Origin: an uncultured Pelagibacteraceae bacterium
Lineage (GTDB): Bacteria; Pseudomonadota; Alphaproteobacteria; Pelagibacterales; Pelagibacteraceae
Reading direction: 5' to 3'
DNA length: 64,000 nt
Assembly: GCA_902598655.1 (NCBI GenBank)
Contig: CACKCQ010000002.1
Span: forward strand, 135,744-199,743
Shown here: positions 26,433 to 34,465 of the stretch, one piece after another
How positions within the stretch are numbered: position 1 is the first letter of the stretch
Layout: every line of letters starts with the position of its first letter
Notes under the pieces: generated by a model
Databases searched by the model: none
Seen by the model: only the letters and a program-made list of their open reading frames with translations
Told to the model about the DNA's origin: nothing
Program-made: the position numbers and the translations under genes

Positions 26433-26964
26433 AAGTTAGTAATACCAACGTTTTTTTTAAATTTAACAACATTTAGTATTACAATTTTATATTCCCCTAT
26501 TGGTTGCACCTTAAAAATTGAAATCTCTAAATTAACCCCATATTTGGGGCATTAAACGCTATATTCATAATTTGCATTACTTAGGTAATTATTAAAAAAA
26601 TAATTGTTTTTTATATATTTATATCAATTAAAATTAAGAAATTTCCATATTAAAATAAAACTAAGTTTTTATTATCTATAATTTTGTTCTAAAATTTCTT
26701 CATAATTGTTGATTTTATTGAATTATTGTCCCCTATCTCATATTCTAATCTTATCGTCTTTTTTTACATAATTAAAATAACTGCATATTTATTGATTATT
26801 TTTATTTATTAGCGCTTATTTATTTAAAAATTTTGCAATTTTATTGCTATAATTATTAATTTATAGAAACAAAACTTTAGTTAAGCTATAATAAAAAATA
26901 TAATAATTACAATAGTTTATATATATATATTAAAGTATTATATTAATATATAGTACATATATAT
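26433..26964. other. AT-rich 532-base stretch without a gene
   Basis: The longest gene-free stretch in the window, between ogt and the convergent EamA gene. I found no reading frame worth calling and no tRNA. It contains a small hairpin CCCCA-TATT-TGGGG at 26536-26549, a GTAATAC/GTATTAC inverted repeat near 26439-26485, and runs of TA near the right end (26920-26960). In an otherwise tightly packed genome this spacing is unusual. Confidence 0.6.
26436..26458 (+). terminator. Weak possible terminator after ogt
   Basis: GTTAG/CCAAC imperfect pairing around TAATA, then G and eight T. The stem is short and imperfect, so this is tentative. Confidence 0.25.
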
Positions 26965-27813
26965 TTACTTATATTTATAATAATATTCTCTTTTAAAAAC
27001 ATATAAGCCTGAAGAAACGATTATGAAAAGCCCAATAAAAGTATATTTATCAGGAAAATCCGAAAACACATAATACCCTAAAATAAGGTTAGTAATTATT
27101 TCAAAATAACCAAATGGTGCTAATTTTGATGCATCAGCGTACCGAAGAGACAAAATAATTAATATATGGCCTAAACAGGCAAATATACCCATTAGAGCCA
27201 TCCAAGACCATTGAATTGGAGTAGGATTAATCCAAACAATAGGAACAAAAAAAGATGCGATAATGGCCCCTACTACGCCCGTAATGAGCAATGTTAGCAA
27301 AGGACTATCTGTTGAATGTAATTTTCGGGTTATTATCAGATAAAAGCCGTAAAAACAGCCTGTACCTACAGCTGCTAAACTAGCAAGATTAATCTCTATA
27401 ATTCCAGGTCTTATAACAACTAATATACCAAAAAAACCCACTAATACAGCAGTCCACCGTCTATATCCGACTTTTTCGTTAAGTAAAAATGGAGAAAGGG
27501 CAGTTGTGACCAATGGAGCAACGAACGCCAATGTTAACGCTTTTGCCATTGAGATTATAGAAATGGAGTAAAAAAAACATATATTTGCAAAAAATAAAGT
27601 CAAACCTCTAATTATTTGTAATTTGATATTTTGAGAAAACTTCAATTGTTCCCTGAAAAATAAAAACATAAAAAAAGTTGTGAATACAACTGTAAAAAAA
27701 TATCTAGCCCAAGTTATTTGAAAGAAAGATAAATCGGATGACAAATATTTTGCAATAGCATCCATAAAGGGCAAAATCATCCATGCGGATAAATTTAAAA
27801 ATATTGCTTTCAT
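26965..27813 (-). CDS. EamA/DMT family transporter
   Basis: Predicted ten-helix permease of the drug/metabolite transporter superfamily; substrate unknown. The 282-residue protein has two EamA repeats, about residues 1-135 and 142-280. FANICFFYSISIISMAKALTLA near residue 75 and PLVTTALSPFLLNEKVGYRRW near residue 97 are typical EamA signatures. Length is normal. Its ATG lies directly after the AEC gene's stop codon, so the two are probably co-transcribed. Confidence 0.88.
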   Translation of the reverse strand: MKAIFLNLSAWMILPFMDAIAKYLSSDLSFFQITWARYFFTVVFTTFFMFLFFREQLKFSQNIKLQIIRGLTLFFANICFFYSISIISMAKALTLAFVAPLVTTALSPFLLNEKVGYRRWTAVLVGFFGILVVIRPGIIEINLASLAAVGTGCFYGFYLIITRKLHSTDSPLLTLLITGVVGAIIASFFVPIVWINPTPIQWSWMALMGIFACLGHILIILSLRYADASKLAPFGYFEIITNLILGYYVFSDFPDKYTFIGLFIIVSSGLYVFKREYYYKYK

Positions 27814-28713
27814 TTAAGCAAAATATTTAAGGGCAATGAATACTGTTATTGGCACTGTAACCAATGACATTAAAGTAGAAACAACAATTGTGCTGGAAAT
27901 ATTATCTACATTTTTTTTTGGTGAATACATTGAAGCAACCAAATAACAGAGTATTGCACTGGGCATAGAAGATTGAATTAGCAAAACTCCAGCTGCAAAA
28001 CCAGATAAATTAAAAAATTTTATAATAAAAAAACCTACAATCGGACCAAGGATTACTCTACCAATTGATGTTATAATTGAGTCTCTCAAAGAAAATACTT
28101 TCATTTGGGTTAAAGCAATACCTAAAGACATTAAAATCATTACAATCATTGCATAAGATAAAAGCATTGTTGTATTAATCACAAAAACTGGCATTTCTTT
28201 GCCGTAGTATAAAAAGATAACGGTCAAAATAATTGTATAGAAGGAAGGACTTTTTGCAATTATTGAAAAATCAAATTTTCGTTTTGCAAGAAATATATTA
28301 GCAGTAAAATGTAAGAGTATTACCAAAGATGATATAGCTGCTGCTACACCCATTCCCAATTTACCGTATGCAAAAAGACATATTGGTATACCCATGTTAC
28401 CTGTATTAGGTAAAAAAAAAGTAGGTAATTCTCTAATATAATCTTTTTTCATAAGAATTAAAAAAACAAGACCAATTAAAGCAAATGATGAAAGTAATAT
28501 TAATGCGTAAATAAAATATTCCGCAAATATATCAAAAGTAACACCTGTAGATGTAAGAGAAAAAATTACTAAAGCTGGAGTTCCAAAATTTCCGGCGTAA
28601 GATGTTATAAACGAAGTATCGAAATTTGGATTTTTTTTCCCTAATAAAAAACCTATTCCAACAATAAAAAATACGGGGAATAGAACTTCAAATAGCTTTA
28701 AATAAAGTTCCAT
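27814..28713 (-). CDS. AEC (auxin efflux carrier) family transporter
   Basis: Predicted inner-membrane permease of the AEC family, which includes malonate and other organic-acid carriers; substrate unknown. The 299-residue protein has about ten helices. FLPNTGNMGIPICLFAYGKLG near residue 100 is the family's glycine-rich helix break, and QSSMPSAILCYLVASMY near residue 245 is the matching C-terminal motif. The start ATG shares one base with the hom stop codon, so it sits in the hom transcription unit. Confidence 0.87.
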   Translation of the reverse strand: MELYLKLFEVLFPVFFIVGIGFLLGKKNPNFDTSFITSYAGNFGTPALVIFSLTSTGVTFDIFAEYFIYALILLSSFALIGLVFLILMKKDYIRELPTFFLPNTGNMGIPICLFAYGKLGMGVAAAISSLVILLHFTANIFLAKRKFDFSIIAKSPSFYTIILTVIFLYYGKEMPVFVINTTMLLSYAMIVMILMSLGIALTQMKVFSLRDSIITSIGRVILGPIVGFFIIKFFNLSGFAAGVLLIQSSMPSAILCYLVASMYSPKKNVDNISSTIVVSTLMSLVTVPITVFIALKYFA

Positions 28714-30002
28714 TAAAAAAGTCTTAATAATACAGGGTTTTTAATAATATTTGAGTTTGATTTAAAAGATTTAATACATTTCTGGTAATCCTTTTCTAAT
28801 GATTTGTGAGTTATAATTATAATAGAAGCAGTTTTGTTTTTATTATTTGGTATTTGTATTAATCTTTGTACAGAAATTTTATGTTTAGCAAATTTATTAG
28901 TGATTTCAGATAGAACACCAGATTTGTCTTTAACTTCAAGTCTAATATATAAAGCATTAGAATAATTATCTAAATTATATATTGAAGGTGATTTTCTTTT
29001 AATATCAGAAATCCCAAAAGGGTATTTAATATTTCCACGTAAAATTGACAAAAGATCAGACATTAAAGCAGATGATGTTGGACCAGGTCCTGCACCTTCT
29101 CCTTGCAAAACACTCTCCCCTACTGGATTACCTTCAATTATAACAGCATTCATAACACCATTAACATTTGCGATGTAAGTATTTTTTTTAATTAAACACG
29201 GATGAACTCTTTCAAATAACTTGTTATTAACAATTTCGGTTATACCCAATAATTTAATTTTATAATTTAATTGATTTGCAATTTCTAAATCCTTGTATTC
29301 TATATTTTCAATACCCTCCATTAAACATTTTGAATTTGAAACTTTATTATTAAATGCTAAGGCAGAAAGAATTTTAACTTTAGCTAAAGCATCGTAACCA
29401 TTTAAATCTAATTTTGGATTACCTGGTTCAGCATAACCTAATAGTTGAGCTTTTTTTAATACAGTTGAAAAGCCAGACTTAGTTTCTTCCATTTCGGATA
29501 ATATATAATTACAAGTACCATTTAATATTCCATATACTTTACTTATCTTATTAGTTGCTAGCCCTTCCTTGATAGTTCTTAATACAGGGATTCCACCTCC
29601 TACTGACGCCTCAAATTCTAAATTAACTTTATTTTTTTCTGCAAGTTTAGAAAGATTATTACCATGTTTAGAAATTAATGCCTTATTAGGAGTTACAACA
29701 TGAATTTTATTCTTAAGTGCAAATTCTACAATTTTTTTTGATATACCATCAGATTGACCAATAGCTTCAATTAAAATATCAATTTTATTATTTTTAAAAA
29801 TTTTAAAAGGATCTTTGTAAAAAATTTTTTTATTAATTTTAAATTTTCTTTTTTTATTAATATTCTTAGCTGAAATTGCTGAAACAGAGATAATTTTTCC
29901 AGTTTTTTTTAAAATATCTTTTTTCTTTGTATGAAGCTCATTATAAAGATAATTACCAATCTGCCCTAATCCAACTATTGCTATATTAAATTTATTTATC
30001 AT
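28713..30002 (-). CDS. hom: Homoserine dehydrogenase
   Basis: Reduces aspartate semialdehyde to homoserine, feeding threonine and methionine synthesis. The 429-residue protein has an NAD(P)-binding N terminus (IAVGLGQIGNYLY type, read as IVGLGQIG), FEASVGGGIPVLRTI near residue 131, GILNGTCNYILSEM near 160, and the lysine-containing GYAEPGNPKLDLNGYDALAK segment near 195. A C-terminal ACT domain (about residues 348-429, YIRLEVKDKSGVLSEITN) suggests feedback control by threonine. It is 2 bases downstream of the small lipoprotein gene. It would supply homoserine for metY in this window. Confidence 0.95.
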   Translation of the reverse strand: MINKFNIAIVGLGQIGNYLYNELHTKKKDILKKTGKIISVSAISAKNINKKRKFKINKKIFYKDPFKIFKNNKIDILIEAIGQSDGISKKIVEFALKNKIHVVTPNKALISKHGNNLSKLAEKNKVNLEFEASVGGGIPVLRTIKEGLATNKISKVYGILNGTCNYILSEMEETKSGFSTVLKKAQLLGYAEPGNPKLDLNGYDALAKVKILSALAFNNKVSNSKCLMEGIENIEYKDLEIANQLNYKIKLLGITEIVNNKLFERVHPCLIKKNTYIANVNGVMNAVIIEGNPVGESVLQGEGAGPGPTSSALMSDLLSILRGNIKYPFGISDIKRKSPSIYNLDNYSNALYIRLEVKDKSGVLSEITNKFAKHKISVQRLIQIPNNKNKTASIIIITHKSLEKDYQKCIKSFKSNSNIIKNPVLLRLF

Positions 30003-30003
30003 A

Positions 30004-30207
30004 TCAATCGTCTAAACTTGGAAAACTACTCTTTTTACCATAATTAATTATTTTATTTTTAAAATCCTCAAAAGAAATATTTTTATTAATATCTAAATTT
30101 GGTTTTTCAACGATATCATCATTTTTTTTCTTTAAAAAAGAACCAAAGTTTTGATTAGAACAATTATTTATAAATAAAAAAGTTAGGAAAATTATTAATA
30201 TTCTCAT
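30004..30207 (-). CDS. Small hypothetical lipoprotein
   Basis: Not recognised. Starting at ATG 30207 gives 67 residues, MRILIIFLTFLFINNC, a lipoprotein signal with cysteine 16 after FINN. The remainder is a short, charged, asparagine- and lysine-rich tail with no known domain (ending GKKSSFPSLDD). It shares one base with the argC stop codon and ends 2 bases before hom, so it is translated within the argC-hom unit. Similar tiny lipoproteins are common in this clade. Confidence 0.65.
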   Translation of the reverse strand: MRILIIFLTFLFINNCSNQNFGSFLKKKNDDIVEKPNLDINKNISFEDFKNKIINYGKKSSFPSLDD

Positions 30208-31229
30208 CAATTTAATCCATCATCAGACTTATATCCAAATAAAATATTCATATTTTGAACAGCTTGTCCACTACCACCCTTAATCAAATTATCTATTGCT
30301 GACAATATAATAATTTTATTTTTATATTTGCTCTCACAGACAGAAATATGACAATTATTTGTGTTTATTACTTCATTTGTCCCTAAAAAAGTATTTGGTT
30401 TCAAAATTTTAATAAATTTTTTATTTTTGTAATGTTTTTTTAGAAAAGAATAAATGTTTTTTAGAGAATCATTTTTTTTTAGATCTAAATACATAGTAGT
30501 TAATATTCCTCTAAACATTGGTGAAAGATGAGGTGTAAATTGAAATTTCACTTTTCTGCCAGTTTTTATTTTTAGTTCCTGATCAATTTCTGAATTGTGT
30601 CTATGAAATGCCAAGCCATAGGCAGTCAATGTCTCATTTAAAAATTTGTTGTTATATTTTTTATGAATATTTCTACCCGCTCCTGAATAACCAGATTTAG
30701 AATCAATTATGATATTGTTTGATTTAACAATGTTTTTATTAATTAATGGTACTAATGGTAATAAAATTGATGTTGGATAACAGCCTGGACAAGAAATTAT
30801 CTTATATTTTTTAATATTCTGATTATTTAACTCAGGTAAAGAATAAATACTTTTTTTGATTAATTTAGGAGCATTGTGTTTGATTTTATACCATTTCAAA
30901 TAATCACTGGCTGATTTAAGTCTAAAATCTGCCGCTAAATCAATTAAAATATTTTTATTTTGTAAATTTTTTGAAATTTTTTGAGCCTCTCCATTAGGTA
31001 ATGCAGTAAATATAACATCAACATTTTTTAATAACTCTTTATTAAATTTAACAATGTTTGGTAGTTTATATTTATTAAAGTATTTATCATAAGAGCTAAT
31101 TTTCTTACCTACGGAGGTATCACCACAAAGATATTTAATTTTAACTCTTTTATGTTTGGTTAATAATTTGACCAATTGAATACCTATGTATCCGGTAGCT
31201 CCAGCAACTAATGCATTAATCTTAGACAT
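30207..31229 (-). CDS. argC: N-acetyl-gamma-glutamyl-phosphate reductase
   Basis: Third step of arginine biosynthesis. The 340-residue protein has the NADP-binding start NALVAGATGYIGIQLVKLL, VIFTALPNGEAQKI near residue 70, the catalytic cysteine in ISCPGCYPTSILLPL near residue 147, and AFHRHNSEIDQEL near 210. It is the long form (type 1). It is downstream of rpsI, and rplM-rpsI-argC is a standard alphaproteobacterial order. Confidence 0.95.
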   Translation of the reverse strand: MSKINALVAGATGYIGIQLVKLLTKHKRVKIKYLCGDTSVGKKISSYDKYFNKYKLPNIVKFNKELLKNVDVIFTALPNGEAQKISKNLQNKNILIDLAADFRLKSASDYLKWYKIKHNAPKLIKKSIYSLPELNNQNIKKYKIISCPGCYPTSILLPLVPLINKNIVKSNNIIIDSKSGYSGAGRNIHKKYNNKFLNETLTAYGLAFHRHNSEIDQELKIKTGRKVKFQFTPHLSPMFRGILTTMYLDLKKNDSLKNIYSFLKKHYKNKKFIKILKPNTFLGTNEVINTNNCHISVCESKYKNKIIILSAIDNLIKGGSGQAVQNMNILFGYKSDDGLN

Positions 31230-31262
31230 ATTGTAATATAACAGTTGTTTAATAAAATGATA

Positions 31263-31694
31263 TTATCTTTTAGAGAATTGATAACTTCTTCTAGCTTTTG
31301 CACGACCAGGTTTTTTTCTCTCAACTGATCTAGAATCTCTCGTGGTAAGTTTTTCTTTTCTAAGTGTTGGTTTTAGATTTTCATCAAATTGTAATAGTGC
31401 TCTTGATATACCATGTACTAATGCTCCTGCTTGACCAGTGTGTCCACCACCAACAACTTGGGATCTAACATCGTATTCTGTAGATTGATTAATAATTTCA
31501 AAAGGTCTTAGTATTTGCATTTTATGAGTAGCTCTTGTGAAATAATCATCTAAATTTTTACCATTAACATAAATTTTACCAGTTCCTTTTTTTAACCAAA
31601 CTTTGGCAACGGAAGTTTTTCTTCTTCCTGTTGCATACTTTGCATCTTTAAAGTCTAATTTAAGTTTTGAAGGTGTTGATTGATTTGTTTCCAT
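31263..31694 (-). CDS. rpsI: 30S ribosomal protein S9
   Basis: Small-subunit ribosomal protein near the P site. The 143-residue protein has YATGRRKTSVAKVWLKKGTG, VVGGGHTGQAGALVHGISRAL and the basic C-terminal tail KPGRAKARRSYQFSKR, whose last residues contact tRNA. Slightly longer than E. coli S9 at the N terminus, as in other alphaproteobacteria. The start is 2 bases downstream of the rplM stop. Confidence 0.97.
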   Translation of the reverse strand: METNQSTPSKLKLDFKDAKYATGRRKTSVAKVWLKKGTGKIYVNGKNLDDYFTRATHKMQILRPFEIINQSTEYDVRSQVVGGGHTGQAGALVHGISRALLQFDENLKPTLRKEKLTTRDSRSVERKKPGRAKARRSYQFSKR

Positions 31695-31695
31695 T

Positions 31696-32154
31696 TTAAT
31701 TTCTAACTATATTTTTTGAATTTAATTTTCCAATTTCTATTACTTCAGGGTTTTGTGCTGAATGAGGATGATCCGATCCTGAATAAACCTTTAGTTTAGT
31801 TAGTTGTTTTTTAGCTAAAGGACCGCCAGGTAACATTCTTTTTACTGCCATTTTTAAAACCTCACCTGGTTTTGATGATTGTAATATTTCAGGTGTTGTT
31901 TCTTTAATTCCACCAGGATGCCCAGTATGTCTATAATATTTTTTGTTTGAAAACTTATTGCCTGTAAATTTTAATTGATCTACGTTTTTAACAACAACAA
32001 AATCTCCACTATCCATATGAGGGGTAAATGTTGCTTTGTTTTTTCCTCTAAGAATTTTTGATACAACAGTAGCTAGTCTACCAACTACAGCTCCGGTTGC
32101 GTCAATTTCAAACCATTTACTATGAAGGTCATCTTTTTTAAGAAATTTAGTCAT
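31696..32154 (-). CDS. rplM: 50S ribosomal protein L13
   Basis: Early-assembly large-subunit protein. I choose ATG 32154, giving 152 residues starting MTKFLKKDDLHSKWFEIDA; a longer frame exists but the added residues are not L13-like. WFEIDATGAVVGRLATVVS, the DFVVVKNVDQLKFTGNK region and the MAVKRMLPGGPLAKKQL segment are characteristic. It is the first gene of the rplM-rpsI-argC-hom unit and is divergent from metY, so the 154-base intergenic region serves both. Confidence 0.96.
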   Translation of the reverse strand: MTKFLKKDDLHSKWFEIDATGAVVGRLATVVSKILRGKNKATFTPHMDSGDFVVVKNVDQLKFTGNKFSNKKYYRHTGHPGGIKETTPEILQSSKPGEVLKMAVKRMLPGGPLAKKQLTKLKVYSGSDHPHSAQNPEVIEIGKLNSKNIVRN

Positions 32155-32193
32155 AATTGCGCGATTAATACTTATAAATCTATATATTGTCAA

Positions 32194-32308
32194 ACGATAT
32201 ACAGTTAGAACTTAAGTCATTTTTGATAGTTTTAACTAATAAATAAGCTATAAATAAGCGATAATATTTGTTTATAATAAATCTTATAATTTAAACAGGA
32301 GCAACTAA
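32194..32308 (+). promoter_or_regulatory. Structured metY leader, possible SAM-V-type riboswitch overlapping the RBS
   Basis: The leader has a short TAGT/ACTA hairpin near 32227, two copies of AATAAGC (32242-32259), and TGTTTA (32269-32274) pairing with TAAACA (32292-32297), which directly abuts the AGGAG ribosome binding site at 32297-32301. Wobble pairs could extend this stem into AGGAG. SAM-V riboswitches that mask the RBS are known ahead of metY in SAR11 bacteria, which is why I suggest that class. I cannot align it to the aptamer consensus from memory. Confidence 0.4.
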
Positions 32309-33637
32309 ATGTCAGACAAAAAAGGAATGGATTCAAAAACATACAAATTTGATACCCTTAGTTTACACGCAGGTTATCAACCCCATAAAAATGCTGGTTC
32401 GAGACAAGTACCAATATACCAAACAACTTCATATCTATTTGATGATGTAGATCATGCGGCAGCATTATTTAATTTAGAAAGAGGTGGACATATTTATAGT
32501 AGGATATCAAATCCGACAGTTGCCGTTTTAGAAGAGAGAGTTGCTTCATTAGAAGGTGGAACAGCTGCACTTGCTACATCGTCTGGTATGAGTGCAATAT
32601 TTCTTGCAGTTATGACTCTTTGTGAAGCAGGTGACCATTTAGTTGTATCATCCCAGCTTTATGGAGGAACTGTAAATTTATTTAGATTAACACTTCCAAA
32701 ATTTGGAATTAAAACAACTTTTGTAAAACCAAGAGACACAGAAGGATTTAAGAAAGCAATTCAAAAAAATACAAAAGGTATTTTTGGAGAACTTGTAGGT
32801 AATCCAGGAAATGAAATAATGAATATGCCTGAGATTGCTAAAATAGCTCATGACGCAGGTATTCCTTTAATGGTAGATGCAACTTATCAAACACCTTATT
32901 TATGTAAACCTATAGAGCACGGTGCTGATATTGTAGTTCATTCACTTACTAAATGGATGGCAGGTCATGGATCTTCAATGGCTGGCATAATTGTTGAAGG
33001 GGGTAAGTTTGACTGGATGCAAAATGATAAATTCCCAACAATGACACAACCATATGAAGGTTATCATGGATTATCTTTTGCAGAAGAATTTGGACCAACA
33101 GCATTTACAATGAAAGCAAGAGCAGAAGGTATGAGAGATTTTGGTCCTTGTCTAAGCCCTCAAAATGCATGGAATGTGTTACAAGGTATAGAGACACTTT
33201 CTGTCAGAATGAAAAAACATTGCGAAAATGCTGAAAAAATGGTCGAGTATTTATTAGGTCACGAAAGTGTTGCTTGGGTTTCACATCCAAGTGTACCAGA
33301 TCATCCCGATCATGATTTAGCAAGCAAATTATTACCAAATGGCAAAGGATCAATGATAGCATTTGGTATTAAAGGAGGAAAAGCTGCAGGTGAAGCATTT
33401 ATTAATAATGTTAAACTTGCTTCTCATTTAGCAAATGTTGGGGATACTCGTACATTGGTAATTCATCCAGCATCCGCAACACATTCGCAAATGGATGAAG
33501 CTACATTAAAATTTGCGGGTTTATCTCACGATATGATCAGATTATCAGTCGGTATTGAAGATATAGATGATATTAAAAATGATTTTGAAAATGGATTTAG
33601 AGCTGCTAGGAAACCTAGACTCGTATCCAATCAATGA
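32309..33637 (+). CDS. metY: O-acetylhomoserine aminocarboxypropyltransferase (O-acetylhomoserine sulfhydrylase)
   Basis: PLP enzyme that makes homocysteine from O-acetylhomoserine and sulfide. The 442-residue protein is full length. It has TLSLHAGYQPHKNAGSRQVP near the N terminus, YSRISNPTVAVLEERVASLEGG near 65, and the PLP lysine in VVHSLTKWMAGHGSS at about residue 214. The NVGDTRTLVIHPASATHSQM segment near 375 is the MetY version of the gamma-family motif. It has a strong AGGAG site 8 bases upstream, unusual here. It overlaps the next gene by 4 bases. Confidence 0.95.
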   Translation: MSDKKGMDSKTYKFDTLSLHAGYQPHKNAGSRQVPIYQTTSYLFDDVDHAAALFNLERGGHIYSRISNPTVAVLEERVASLEGGTAALATSSGMSAIFLAVMTLCEAGDHLVVSSQLYGGTVNLFRLTLPKFGIKTTFVKPRDTEGFKKAIQKNTKGIFGELVGNPGNEIMNMPEIAKIAHDAGIPLMVDATYQTPYLCKPIEHGADIVVHSLTKWMAGHGSSMAGIIVEGGKFDWMQNDKFPTMTQPYEGYHGLSFAEEFGPTAFTMKARAEGMRDFGPCLSPQNAWNVLQGIETLSVRMKKHCENAEKMVEYLLGHESVAWVSHPSVPDHPDHDLASKLLPNGKGSMIAFGIKGGKAAGEAFINNVKLASHLANVGDTRTLVIHPASATHSQMDEATLKFAGLSHDMIRLSVGIEDIDDIKNDFENGFRAARKPRLVSNQ

Positions 33638-34449
33638 AGTTTCAGGTAAATAATAACGAGGTTTATGCTTCTACGGGAGGTAGACCTTTCGATAAGAATA
33701 AACCATTAATAATTTTTGTGCACGGTAGTGGACTAACTCATATGACGTGGGTTTTGCAAACAAGATATTTTGCATTCCATGGATATAGCGTTTTAGCTTT
33801 AGATATGCCAGGTCATGGTTTATCTGGAGGTGAAAGTTTAAAATCAATTGAGGATATGGCCGATTGGGTTAGTGATGTTATTGATGCAGTTGGATACAAG
33901 GAAGCTTCTTTAGTTGGTCATTCTCAAGGTTGTTTAGTTACTGTGGAGTGTACAGCAAGGAATCCTGATAAAATTAAAACATTAAGTTTAATGGGTGGTG
34001 CTGGTGCAATTCCAATGAACCCTGAATTATTATCTTTGGCTGAAAATAATGACCCTAAAGCTGTTGAATTAATGATGGACTGGGCTCATGGACCGGCTGG
34101 TCACTTTGGTGGTCACCCTGTACCTGGTTTATATCATATTAATACCGGTTCTATGTTAGCAAAAACAAGAACAATAAAAAATACCCTCGGTGTAGACTTT
34201 AGAGCATGTGATAATTACAAAAATGGTTTTGAAGCTGCTAAACAAATTAAAATACCTACCCTTTCTATACTTGCTACTGACGATAAGATGTGTCCAGTTA
34301 AAGAAGGGAAAAAACTAGCAAATTTAATTGAAGGAAGTCAAATAGACATAATCGATAATTGTGGACATATGATGTTATTAGAGGAAGCAGATCGAGTATT
34401 AAATGTTTTAAAAAAATTCATAACAACAAATTATCCGGCAAATAAATAA
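33634..34449 (+). CDS. Alpha/beta hydrolase
   Basis: Predicted serine hydrolase, substrate unknown. The 271-residue protein has the oxyanion region VHGSGLTHMTW near residue 30, the nucleophile elbow GHSQG with serine at about 97, and a late histidine in IDNCGHMMLLEEADRV near residue 250; an aspartate lies in ILATDDKMCPV near 211. It is not MetX: the GGSMGGMQ elbow and the length of homoserine acetyltransferase are missing. Its 4-base overlap with metY suggests a role linked to sulfur amino-acid metabolism, but that is inference. Confidence 0.83.
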   Translation: MKFQVNNNEVYASTGGRPFDKNKPLIIFVHGSGLTHMTWVLQTRYFAFHGYSVLALDMPGHGLSGGESLKSIEDMADWVSDVIDAVGYKEASLVGHSQGCLVTVECTARNPDKIKTLSLMGGAGAIPMNPELLSLAENNDPKAVELMMDWAHGPAGHFGGHPVPGLYHINTGSMLAKTRTIKNTLGVDFRACDNYKNGFEAAKQIKIPTLSILATDDKMCPVKEGKKLANLIEGSQIDIIDNCGHMMLLEEADRVLNVLKKFITTNYPANK

Positions 34450-34465
34450 TTACATATTAGCGTTT

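Noticed and set aside
23340..26964. Attachment-site repeat of the tRNA-Glu 3' end flanking an island
   Set aside because: I scanned for a copy of the T-arm and acceptor sequence to the right of the integrase and saw none.
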